Source: JABWBD01 sp040768665
Lineage (GTDB): Bacteria; Planctomycetota; Planctomycetia; Pirellulales; Thermoguttaceae
Length of the DNA stretch: 64,000 bases
Assembly (NCBI GenBank): GCA_040768665.1
Contig: JAXGMN010000009.1
Coordinates: forward strand, 124,001 to 188,000
Direction: 5' to 3'
Below the pieces are notes generated by a model that saw only the letters and a list, made by a program, of their open reading frames with translations, had not been told where the DNA came from and ran no database searches. Of this stretch, positions 27,401 to 34,403 are shown one piece after another. The translations under genes were made by a program, and so were the position numbers. Position 1 is the stretch's first letter. Every line of letters starts with the position of its first letter.

Positions 27401-28365
27401 ACAAGGGGCGGCCGATCGTCGTCGAAGACGAGGTGATCGCGGAACCCTGGTCCTACGACCTCCGCAGCGGCGCCCAGAAGACGCGGCTGCACCCGATCAC
27501 CGGCCAAGAGGTACCCTGGAGCCTCATGCGGACCGGGCACCATTGCGGAATAGTCACCGCCTCGCCGAACATGCTTCTGTTCCGCTCCGGCGACACCGGG
27601 TTTTGCGACCTGGCGGGCGACGGAGGGACTCGACACTTCGCCGGGCATCGGCTCGGGTGCTGGATCAACGGCATCCCCGCCAACGGCCTGGTGATGATGC
27701 CCGAGGCCTCTTCGGGATGTGTCTGCCTCTTCTCGATCCTCACGACGGTCGTGCTTGAACCGCGCGAGCCTCGCAATCCCTGGGCCATCTTCAGTGCCGC
27801 GGGTCCGACGACTCCGGTGAAGACACTCAGGCTGAACCTCGGCGCCCCCGGAGACCGCCGCGACGCCCAAGGAAACCTCTGGCTGACCAACCTGCGTCCC
27901 AAGCCCTACCGGGAGAACTCGCTCGACATCAAGTTCGACGTCAAGACGACCTTTCTTGAGCGAGGCGAGTTTGCCGCCGTCAACGCCGAGTCGAACCGGG
28001 TCGCTGGTCCGCAGCCCGAGTGGCTGTACACTTCCTGGGCCTGCGGGCTGTTGAAGTGCGAGATCCCCCTTCGCGACCCGGGCGCTTCGGCAGCAGATTA
28101 CCGCGTCCGGCTCCACTTCGCCGACCTCGAACAGGCGGATGCGGGACAGCGGGTTTTCGACGTCAAGCTGCAGGGGAAAACGGTGATTGAAGACTTCGAC
28201 GTCGTGGCGGAGGCCGGGGGTGGGAGCAAGGCCGTCGTCCGCGATTTCGCCGCGGTCCGCGCAGCGGATGTGCTCTCGATCGAGCTCGTGCCCAAGACCC
28301 CGAGACCCGACCGCGCTCAAATGCCGATCCTCAGCGCGGTCGAGATCGAGCAGGGCGAGCCTTGA
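24424..28365 (+). CDS. Secreted PQQ-propeller protein with embedded methyltransferase-like fold and malectin domain
   Basis: The start chosen is the ATG at 24424 (MKRYSLAMLVIVACLLAATS), a signal peptide with a GGAG site; the frame is open upstream but is not protein-like there. 1313 aa. Residues about 25-490 contain PQQ-type beta-propeller repeats (WPQFRYDAARSG, LYAVDAQTGEVLWVRD-like). Residues about 498-612 look like a Rossmann-type SAM methyltransferase core (CLVVGGERGRLAYELAKGSE, IYCIEPD, AREALSKAGLYGHRVTV). PQQ repeats resume (WSHQYGNAGNTG...), and about 1122-1310 is a malectin-like carbohydrate-binding domain (LRLNLGAPGDRRD ... YRVRLHFADLEQADAGQRVF). It probably acts outside the cytoplasm on or with sugars. 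Whether the methyltransferase-like part is catalytic is doubtful outside the cytosol. A sulfatase gene follows on the same strand. Confidence 0.85.
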   Translation: MKRYSLAMLVIVACLLAATSQAGDWPQFRYDAARSGSSPDTLRLPLARAWDYVPPAPPKNAWADPAGRILEGKVIRDRIGYDDAFHVAIVGDRVYFGTSDHQLHCRHAHTGEAIWSFFTGGPIRLAPTVADGKVYFGSDDGFAYCLDAETGRMVWKRHVAPLDEWLIARGAMISRWPVRTGVLVDGGVAYFGAGIFPHETVYLAAVDAQTGEVLWVRDDISQADAGRDDLSPQGYLLLEGERLFVPSGRVMPAAFDRNDGSLLFKARAAWRTTAGGVVGGTEVMLVDGQMIATGAHHLLAVDQDTGKVGYGWFDGYQMTFQGDAAYILTGKAAARLDRARYAEASGVRQEKSLEAYALNRKLSGASKQVAAKYRARIQELNREIQASRDIGVVWQTPTTAESALIVTEGLLIAGGDGEVLAFDTRNGERAWRSEVDGKARGLAVAAGNLYVSTTSGKIACFRPGEIEQAAVHLATESDDPYPRDEFTALYRTAAQEILRRADVKRGYCLVVGGERGRLAYELAKGSELKIYCIEPDATKVAAAREALSKAGLYGHRVTVHHVDPAAIAYSNYFANLIVSDTHLLTGRFPADPRKIARHLKPVGGVVCLMCPEGAPRPAVSPDALRETLVALDLGDQGAICADGNTAILTRGPLPEAGSWSHQYGNAGNTGCSDDRRVRGELGVLWYGDPGEDKMVNRHDGAVAPVAANGRLFIQGEDSLMAYDAYNGQLLWERENPEAIRVGVFMNRAPGNLVAAAGSVLLMMGDKCYEYDAATGAVKAAHELPESKRNSGTHLWGFVAYEDGILYGAATIVKPLDAALRRRGKKPDDLTDVLFAIDTKNGRHLWEHPGRNIAHHTIAIGDERVFYIDSSISKEERDALLRQDKSELATLTGKEREEAEARLKRLDARTAIALDVHTGEKLWSQPVDVTDCSDIGIGGGALTLMYHDGVLILGGANANGHYWQQFVDGEFKRRRLVALSADDGYKLWARDANYKGRPIVVEDEVIAEPWSYDLRSGAQKTRLHPITGQEVPWSLMRTGHHCGIVTASPNMLLFRSGDTGFCDLAGDGGTRHFAGHRLGCWINGIPANGLVMMPEASSGCVCLFSILTTVVLEPREPRNPWAIFSAAGPTTPVKTLRLNLGAPGDRRDAQGNLWLTNLRPKPYRENSLDIKFDVKTTFLERGEFAAVNAESNRVAGPQPEWLYTSWACGLLKCEIPLRDPGASAADYRVRLHFADLEQADAGQRVFDVKLQGKTVIEDFDVVAEAGGGSKAVVRDFAAVRAADVLSIELVPKTPRPDRAQMPILSAVEIEQGEP

Positions 28366-28440
28366 CGTGCAAACCGGCAGCGGCGCGTTTCAAGCGGGCG
28401 ATTGAAGATGGAAGCGGAATGACGTGGCGAGGATGTCTTA

Positions 28441-28539
28441 GAGCCTATCCCAAAACCGCCGGGGACTGGGTCATTTTGCGGAGTCTTCGGAGCAAAATGT
28501 GCCTGTCCCCTTCTCCTCGCGAGGTTTTGGGATAGGCTC
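28441..28539. repeat. Palindromic element, GAGCCTATCCC type (full copy)
   Basis: Perfect 17-bp terminal arms GAGCCTATCCCAAAACC (28441-28457) and GGTTTTGGGATAGGCTC (28523-28539), flanked by TTA on both sides (28438-28440, 28540-28542) as a possible target duplication. The inner core reads GGGGACTGG...CATTTTGC ... GCAAAATGTGCCTGTCCCC. Related copies lie at 48313-48417 (full) and 50270-50326 (half). Confidence 0.85.
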
Positions 28540-28551
28540 TTAGACTTAGTT

Positions 28552-28666
28552 GCCGTTCAAGAATAAGTTGGTCAATCATTGTAGGGTGGATTTCAATCCA
28601 CCCTTCGTTTCCTGGACGGACTGCAATCTGCTCCACACCAGGTTGCACAACTTATTCTTGAACGGC
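28552..28666. repeat. 115-bp palindromic element with 19-bp arms
   Basis: Arms GCCGTTCAAGAATAAGTTG (28552-28570) and CAACTTATTCTTGAACGGC (28648-28666) are perfect reverse complements. Inside is a second hairpin, AGGGTGGATTTCAATCCACCCT (described as GGGTGGATT/AATCCACCC). It lies directly before the sulfatase gene and next to the 28441-28539 palindrome, so two mobile-looking palindromes fill this intergenic region. Confidence 0.85.
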
Positions 28667-28704
28667 TCAAAGGCCCTGTTGAATCGTCGAAGGGAGAGCT
28701 TTCT

Positions 28705-30258
28705 ATGAATGCTTCGCAGGCAATCGTCTTTTCCATCTTTCTGGCCAGCGCGAGTTCCTCTCTCGCCGCGTCCCCACGGCCTCGGGCTCCCAATATCCTC
28801 TTTGTTTTCGCGGACCAATGGCGCGCGGACGCCACCGGCTACGCGGGCGACCCGAACGTAAAAACGCCGAACCTGGACCGGCTGGCGGACCAGGCGATCA
28901 TGTTCACCCACGCGGTATCGGGATGCCCGGTCTGCTCGCCTTATCGCGGATCGCTCTTGACGGGTCAGCGGCCACTGACCCACGGCGTGTTCGTCAACGA
29001 CGTGCAACTGCCGGGCGAGGCGCTGACGATCGCCGAGGTGCTTGGCCGCCAGGGATACGAAACCGCCTACATCGGCAAGTGGCACCTCGATGGGCACGGA
29101 AGATCGTCGTACATCCCGCCCGAACGGCGACAGGGCTTCGAGTATTTCAAGGTCCTGGAATGTACGCACAACTACAACCGCTCGGCGTACTACGAGGGCA
29201 ACGACCCGACCAAGAGAGTGTGGGAGGGGTACGACGCGGCGGCCCAGACCGAAGACGCCATTTCTTACCTCCGCCGCCATGCGCGCGGCCAAAAACCTTT
29301 CCTGCTCATGCTCTCCTGGGGACCGCCCCACAACCCTTACGAGACCGCCCCCGAGCGATTCCGCGCGATGTACGATCCCGCGAAGATCAAGCTTCGCCCG
29401 AACGTGCCGCCGGAAGAGGCCGAGGTCGCCCGGCGAGAACTGGCAGGGTATTACGCCCACTGCTCGGCGCTGGATGAGTGCGTCGGCAGGTTGTGGAAAG
29501 CGCTTCGTGACGAGGAGATCGAGCGCGACACGATTTTCATCTTCACGTCGGATCACGGCGACATGCTTCACTCGCATGGAGAGATCCGCAAACAGAAGCC
29601 GTGGGACGAGTCGATCCGTGTGCCGCTGCTGGTTCGCTACCCGCGCCTTCTCGGCGAAGGCGGCAAGCGGCTCGACGCGCCGATCAATTCCGAGGACCTC
29701 CTGCCGACGCTGCTCGGTCTGGCGGGCGCAGAGATTCCGGAAACGGTGGAGGGGAAAGGTAACCGTTCACGGAGCGGCCGGGGACTGGTCCATTTTTCGG
29801 ACAATTCGGGTGCTTTGGCGTCAAAGACGTCGGCCGAAAACATGGACCTGTCCCCCTCTCTTCCGCCCCGTGAACGGTTAGAGGGGAAAGACTTCAGCGG
29901 CTATATGCAAGGAGGCGACGATCCGTCGGGCGGCGCAGCGCTGCTGACGTGTCCCTGGCCGTTCGGAGAATGGACACGCTCGCGCGGCGGACGGGAATAC
30001 CGCGGCGTTCGTACCCGGCGGTACACCTACGCCCAGACGCTCGAAGGCCCCTGGCTGCTATTTGACAACCAGGCCGATCCGTATCAGCTCAAGAACCTGG
30101 TGAACGCGCCTCAGTACGCGGAGCTTCAGGCACAGCTCAAGGGGATCCTTGAGCGCAAACTGAAAGACGCCGGCGATTCATTCTTGCCGGGGGAGGTCTA
30201 CATCGAAAAGTGGGGCTACCCGGTGGACAAGAACGGCACGGTGCCGTACAGGCCGTAG
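28705..30258 (+). CDS. Secreted sulfatase (formylglycine type) with in-frame palindromic insertion
   Basis: 517 aa with a signal peptide (about 1-22). The family S1 features are clear: PNILFVFADQWRADATG near the metal-binding start, the sulfatase signature CSPYRGSLLTG with C77 as the residue expected to become formylglycine, YIGKWHLDGHG, and TSDHGDMLHSHG. It would hydrolyse sulfate esters, probably on algal or animal polysaccharides, in the periplasm or outside. Residues about 352-395 (GNRSRSG...ERLEGK) are not sulfatase sequence: they are encoded by a 122-bp palindromic element plus a duplicated 10-bp target, 132 bp in all, which keeps the frame. Removing them joins TVEGK to DFSGYMQGG. Whether the enzyme is still active is unknown. 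Confidence 0.9.
   Translation: MNASQAIVFSIFLASASSSLAASPRPRAPNILFVFADQWRADATGYAGDPNVKTPNLDRLADQAIMFTHAVSGCPVCSPYRGSLLTGQRPLTHGVFVNDVQLPGEALTIAEVLGRQGYETAYIGKWHLDGHGRSSYIPPERRQGFEYFKVLECTHNYNRSAYYEGNDPTKRVWEGYDAAAQTEDAISYLRRHARGQKPFLLMLSWGPPHNPYETAPERFRAMYDPAKIKLRPNVPPEEAEVARRELAGYYAHCSALDECVGRLWKALRDEEIERDTIFIFTSDHGDMLHSHGEIRKQKPWDESIRVPLLVRYPRLLGEGGKRLDAPINSEDLLPTLLGLAGAEIPETVEGKGNRSRSGRGLVHFSDNSGALASKTSAENMDLSPSLPPRERLEGKDFSGYMQGGDDPSGGAALLTCPWPFGEWTRSRGGREYRGVRTRRYTYAQTLEGPWLLFDNQADPYQLKNLVNAPQYAELQAQLKGILERKLKDAGDSFLPGEVYIEKWGYPVDKNGTVPYRP
29759..29880. mobile_element. MITE-like element inserted in sulfatase gene
   Basis: Terminal inverted repeats TAACCGTTCACGG (29760-29772) and CCGTGAACGGTTA (29868-29880) are perfect over 13 bp. 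Direct repeats GAGGGGAAAG flank the element (29749-29758 and 29881-29890) as a 10-bp target duplication. There is no coding capacity for a transposase. The core (GGGGACTGGTCCATTTTTCGG ... CCTGTCCCC) is shared with other palindromes of the window. A decayed relative lies at 53269-53400. Confidence 0.85.
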
Positions 30259-30270
30259 CGGAAAGGCCGC

Positions 30271-31590
30271 TCAGCGTAGTCGCCGCCGCAGTTGGTCGAG
30301 CAACTGGGTTGTCAAGCGAAAGCGGGCGCTATCTCCGGTGCCGTAAAGTTCGAATTGTTCGGCGTCCGTGCGGCCGTCGGGACCTCGAAATGCAACCTCG
30401 ATCAGGCGCCGGTCGCCTTCGAGGTGAACCTCGCCGGTGGTTATGGTCCATTGGCTCCCGGTATGCCGGGCAGCCGCAGCTGCAAGGATCGCCGGCCGCC
30501 GATTGGCCGGCGTGCTCTTCCACGATTCTTCGCCAACGCCGAGAAGGCTGCGCAGCTTCTCTTCGGTCGGAGCGAACCATGCCCCGGCGAGAACACGGTG
30601 CGCATCCTCGACTCCACCCAGGGCCGCCGCCAGGCTCCCGCCGCTGCCGACTTCCGCCAGGGCTATGTTCGCGCCGTCGTTTCCCAAGAGTTCCACAACG
30701 TGCTGCTCCAGCGTGGTGCTCCCTTCTACATAGATGTTGTCGCCCAGGTGCTCGACGATGCGGCGCTTGAGCTCCTGGAGCCGGAGCCGGCTCTGCGGCG
30801 TATCGTCGGGCAGCGCGAACGTGTAGTCGACGCGTCCGCCTTCGAATTGCGAAGAGACGATGACGTCGGAAGCCAGGAGATGGTTGTCGTCGATCGTCTG
30901 CGAAATCTGCGACTGGCCGAGGCCGACGAATCGCAGCGTCAGCGAGCAGCCGGGCAGACGAGTGCCGAACCGGCGGCTCAGGTAAGGCACCAGTTCGTCG
31001 CGGACCATCGGCTGAAGCTCGCGCGGCGGCCCGGGCAGCGCGACGATGACGGCACGCGGGTCGTCGAAGACCAGCCCCGTCGCGGTGCCGCCGGTGTTCT
31101 TCAGCCACGTTCCGCCTTCCGGGACCTGCGTCTGTCGCCGGAGATTGGGGCGGAGCCCGTCGGGCGAGGTCTTGAACCGCTGGGCCATGGCGCGGACGAC
31201 CTCAGGGTGCTCCCGGAGCGGAATGCCCGTGAATTCGGAGAGGGCTTCTCGCGTGATATCGTTCTCCGTTGGACCGAGGCCGCCGGTCACAATGACCAGC
31301 TTTGCTCGGGATACCGCGAACTGCAGCGCCTCCCGGATGTCGCCCCGCTTGTCATCGACGCTCATCGAACCCACGCAGTGGAGGCCCAGCGGATGGAGCG
31401 TCTGAGCGAGAAACTGCGTATGGCCGTCGGAGTAAACTCCGAGGAGCAACTCGCCGCCGGTGACGACGATCATGTAATCGATCGCCTTGCCGGCCAGAGA
31501 GTGGTGCGACTCGGCGCCATAGGCTCCGCACCGCAGCGCGGCGCCGAACGCCAGGACAATCAAAGTCGCTTGGTAAACGGCTGGTGGCAT
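30271..31590 (-). CDS. CinA-like protein with signal peptide (molybdopterin-binding domain)
   Basis: The start chosen is the ATG at 31590 (MPPAVYQATLIVLAFGAALR), because the longer frame overlaps the kinase ending at 31619. 439 aa. After the signal-like segment comes a MoCF/CinA N-terminal domain (MIVVTGGELLLGVYSDGHT, IVTGGLGPTENDITREAL, ALPGPPRELQPM). The C-terminal part corresponds to the CinA amidase domain (LLGNDGANIALAEVGSGGSLAAAL), but the usual ES-C-T-GG catalytic pattern is degenerate. CinA proteins are normally cytoplasmic, so export plus a degenerate amidase suggests a changed function, perhaps phosphatase or pyrophosphatase-like activity of the first domain outside, or none. It lies 28 bp after the FHA kinase gene on the same strand. 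Confidence 0.75.
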   Translation of the reverse strand: MPPAVYQATLIVLAFGAALRCGAYGAESHHSLAGKAIDYMIVVTGGELLLGVYSDGHTQFLAQTLHPLGLHCVGSMSVDDKRGDIREALQFAVSRAKLVIVTGGLGPTENDITREALSEFTGIPLREHPEVVRAMAQRFKTSPDGLRPNLRRQTQVPEGGTWLKNTGGTATGLVFDDPRAVIVALPGPPRELQPMVRDELVPYLSRRFGTRLPGCSLTLRFVGLGQSQISQTIDDNHLLASDVIVSSQFEGGRVDYTFALPDDTPQSRLRLQELKRRIVEHLGDNIYVEGSTTLEQHVVELLGNDGANIALAEVGSGGSLAAALGGVEDAHRVLAGAWFAPTEEKLRSLLGVGEESWKSTPANRRPAILAAAAARHTGSQWTITTGEVHLEGDRRLIEVAFRGPDGRTDAEQFELYGTGDSARFRLTTQLLDQLRRRLR

Positions 31591-31618
31591 TGAAACACTG
31601 CTTCCCCTCAACACGGCC

Positions 31619-33349
31619 TCATCCTTTGGCGAAAGAATACAAAGCGCGGTACATCTCGCGAGCCGAAGCAAAACGGTCCTCCGGGCGTCGCGCCAGGGCC
31701 GTGTGAAGGGTCTCGGCCAGGCCCGTCGGCAAATCCGGCCGAAGACTTTCGATCGGCGTGGGGTCGATTTGGGCAACCGTTGCCATGGGGTCGTCCGTGC
31801 TGGAAAAGTCGTGCGGGTAACGGCCGGCGAGATAGTAGTAGAGCGTTGCCCCGGCCGAATAGATGTCTGCCGCGGGCTTGGCGTAACAAGGATCCTCGAT
31901 TTGCTCGGGAGGCATGAACGGGACTGTGCCTCGCCGTTCCCCGCCGCCGGTCATTTCGCTGAAGCCGGCATCCTGGAAGTTCTTCGCCAGTCCGAAGTCG
32001 GCAACCTTCGTTCGCAGGCGGTTTCCGCTTCTGGCCACGAGGATGTTCGACGGCTTAATATCCCGATGCACGACTCCTTGCTCGTGCGCATACCCCAAGG
32101 CATCCAGTACCTGGCAGATGATACCGCAGTAGTGGCGAACGCGTGATTCTTCGCGCTTCGCGGCCAAATACTCCCCCAGATCGATCGTTTGCACGTATTC
32201 CATGGCGAGGACCAGCCGGCCGCCCGACCACCGAACTCCGAGAAATCGGACAATGCGTTTGTGATGGAGTCGGCTCAGTGTGCTTGCTTCCCGGAGGAAG
32301 AACTGGATGGCCCGATCGTCCTGTCGGATAGCCGGCACAACCATCTTCAGCACCACGCGGTCGCCGCTGCTCTTCTGGATCGCCTCGTAAACGACGCCCA
32401 TCCCCCCTTTTCCGATCTGGCGGACAATGTCGTACCCGGGAACCGATTCCATGATCGCCGAGCGAGAATCGGCCGGTTGCCGTGCGACAAAGGGAGCCGT
32501 CGGAAGGTCCGCGGCAACGTCCGGGCATGGGGCGTGGTGCGTGAGAATCGCAAACGAGATGGTCGTATCCCCGACTTGAACCCGGTCGCCGTGAACCAGG
32601 AATCGCTCACGGACCGGCTCGCTGTTGACCAAAGTGCCGTTGCGACTGCCAAGGTCGGTGAGGTAACAGTCGGGCGGGTTGACTTCCAGGCGGCAGTGGT
32701 AAGCGCTGACGCGCGGGTCTTCCGCCAGGCGAATCTGGGCCTCCGGCGCCCGGCCCACCAAGAGCGGCGCCGGGCCGTCGAGCACGAATTGCCGCCTGGC
32801 CGGCGGTCCCGCGAGGATCTCGAAGACGACTGTATTCGGTCGGATCGATCGAGTTGCATCGAAACCGGTCAGCGCCCGGGTAACTTCCTCCGACCGCGTC
32901 GCGAAGCGTTGGGCATACTCGGTCCGCGCGGGACGGTCTCCGTAGACTTGCCGAACATAATACTCTGCGGCGATGCAATCGACGGGCAGTGACTCGCGCG
33001 AGCCCATTTCCGGAAACCGGTCGAGGTAGTCTTCCAGCAACGGCCGCTCGGGAAGCACAAGCTTCGAGCCGGATACGAGCGTCTGCCCAATGTCGTCTCC
33101 CGGCAGCCCGGCGCCTCGGGCAGCGGCCCGCCGCCAGCGGTACTCCTGGTCGATTGCGATGAGCTCAAAAAGGAGATCTCGCACACTTTCCGGACGAAGG
33201 TCGCTTGCCCGATCAGAAAGGAAGAAGCGGATATCGGGCTCCTGACCGTTACGCCAAGCCGACTCGAAGTCCGCGCAAAGCGTCTCGATCTGCGCTCGCT
33301 GCGTGCTGGAGGACGGCATTTCCCCTGGTGATGGTGCGCTGTTCATCAT
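31619..33349 (-). CDS. Cytoplasmic FHA-domain Ser/Thr protein kinase
   Basis: 576 aa from the ATG at 33349, which overlaps the stop codon of the upstream sigma gene in an ATGATGA arrangement, indicating translational coupling. Residues about 1-170 form a helical N-terminal region seen before kinases in planctomycetes (LCADFESAWRNGQEPDI). Residues 175-270 form an FHA phosphothreonine-binding domain (VGRAPEAQIRL...VSAYHCRL...LGSRNGTLV). The kinase spans about 306-570 with GKGGMG, VVLKMV, HRDIKPSN and ADFGLAKNF. No membrane helix is seen. FHA plus kinase in one chain suggests recognition of its own or a partner's phosphorylated threonines. The neighbouring sigma factor is the obvious candidate target. 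Confidence 0.9.
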   Translation of the reverse strand: MMNSAPSPGEMPSSSTQRAQIETLCADFESAWRNGQEPDIRFFLSDRASDLRPESVRDLLFELIAIDQEYRWRRAAARGAGLPGDDIGQTLVSGSKLVLPERPLLEDYLDRFPEMGSRESLPVDCIAAEYYVRQVYGDRPARTEYAQRFATRSEEVTRALTGFDATRSIRPNTVVFEILAGPPARRQFVLDGPAPLLVGRAPEAQIRLAEDPRVSAYHCRLEVNPPDCYLTDLGSRNGTLVNSEPVRERFLVHGDRVQVGDTTISFAILTHHAPCPDVAADLPTAPFVARQPADSRSAIMESVPGYDIVRQIGKGGMGVVYEAIQKSSGDRVVLKMVVPAIRQDDRAIQFFLREASTLSRLHHKRIVRFLGVRWSGGRLVLAMEYVQTIDLGEYLAAKREESRVRHYCGIICQVLDALGYAHEQGVVHRDIKPSNILVARSGNRLRTKVADFGLAKNFQDAGFSEMTGGGERRGTVPFMPPEQIEDPCYAKPAADIYSAGATLYYYLAGRYPHDFSSTDDPMATVAQIDPTPIESLRPDLPTGLAETLHTALARRPEDRFASAREMYRALYSFAKG

Positions 33350-33948
33350 TCCACCTCGGACTGCCAGACTTCGCGGATGGCGACCAAGCGCCGTTTGACG
33401 GTACGCAGCGACAGGCCGACCAAGGCTGAGATCTCTTCGGTCGTGTAGCCGGCGAGATTGTAGTAGGCGATTCGGCGATGCTCGTCGTCCTGCAGCAACC
33501 CCATGAGGCGATCGAATTCGTCGTGCGTCTGTGCCACGTATTCGGGAGTTGGTTCGCGACCGAGCACGCGCGCGATGCCGGCTGCCTCCGACTCGGTATT
33601 GGCCCCGTCGAAGCACGATTCGCCCCGCACGGTGCCGCTTCCCCTTTTCTGGCGAAGATGGTACCGGCGAAGCGCGGCCACCTTGCGGGCGGTGATCGTA
33701 ACCAACAACCGCCAGAGACAGTCTCGGTCGTCAATACGGGGAAACCGGCCTGTCTCGATCCCTCTGCATAGGCTGTTGAACGCGCTGAGGGCAGCGTCTT
33801 CCTCATCGGCGAATCGCAGCGGGGCTCTGCGGAGGCTCTTCCTGGCCTGTCCGATCAGGCGGAGATAGTACTCGCGCCAGAGTCTCTCGGCCGCCTCACG
33901 ATCGCCATTGGCGAGATCGTTGATCCACTGCGTCACGGGGTCGTCCAT
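33346..33948 (-). CDS. ECF-type sigma factor coupled to FHA kinase
   Basis: 200 aa from the ATG at 33948 (MDDPVTQWINDLANGDREAA), preceded by GGGAGG. Region 2 (LWREYYLRLIGQARKSL, FADEEDAALSAFNSLC) and region 4 (LAGYTTEEISALVGLSLRTVKRRLVAIREVW) are recognisable; it belongs to the planctomycete ECF-like group (Sigma70_ECF). The TGA stop overlaps the kinase start. It is divergent from the WD40 kinase at 34404. A possible small membrane protein at 34080-34184 lies in the intervening region. Control by the kinase is inferred from the coupling. Confidence 0.9.
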   Translation of the reverse strand: MDDPVTQWINDLANGDREAAERLWREYYLRLIGQARKSLRRAPLRFADEEDAALSAFNSLCRGIETGRFPRIDDRDCLWRLLVTITARKVAALRRYHLRQKRGSGTVRGESCFDGANTESEAAGIARVLGREPTPEYVAQTHDEFDRLMGLLQDDEHRRIAYYNLAGYTTEEISALVGLSLRTVKRRLVAIREVWQSEVE

Positions 33949-34079
33949 TGCAGCCTCCCCATCAATCGCTCGCGAGAAAACGGCATCGTGGCCCGGTCGG
34001 CCGGTCAATTGGCCATAAACCCCTTAGAGCCGGACCGACACGAAGTTTGTTCTGACAGCAGATGCAAGGAACCCCTACC

Positions 34080-34184
34080 ATGCCGATCATTCCACCGCCG
34101 CCACTGTTTCTCATGTATTGCATGATATTCCTGCTGGGGCTGGCAGTATCCTTGTTCGGAACGTCGAGCCCTTGGGGCGATTGA
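34080..34184 (+). CDS. Possible 34-aa membrane peptide
   Basis: An ATG at 34080 with AAGGA about nine bases upstream opens 34 codons: MPIIPPPPLFLMYCM, then IFLLGLAVSLFGTSSPWGD, and a TGA. The Pro-rich start is followed by one hydrophobic segment long enough to cross the membrane. It lies between a sigma gene and a kinase gene in opposite orientation. No family is recognised. Chance is possible for an open frame this short. Confidence 0.35.
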   Translation: MPIIPPPPLFLMYCMIFLLGLAVSLFGTSSPWGD

Positions 34185-34403
34185 CATGCACACCCCTCTC
34201 CATAATCATAACTTCTGTTCATTGGGACTGTTAGGGGGTGTGTTCCAGCGAAAGCAGCTAGCCGCTCGCGAAGCCAGACAGCCCGGCTGTCGTACATCTC
34301 TTTGTCCTGTTGCGGCCGTTGGCACAGGGAACCGGACGGGGCGCTTCCCGTCGACGCAGTTCGGTGCCTGTCGCCTGGCTGCCGAGACATCCGGAGGCAA
34401 ATC

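Noticed and set aside
25405..28320. 971-codon open frame on the minus strand opposite the PQQ gene
   Set aside because: It is a GC-rich shadow: Arg/Gly/Val-rich with no domain, while the plus frame has clear PQQ, methyltransferase-like and malectin motifs.
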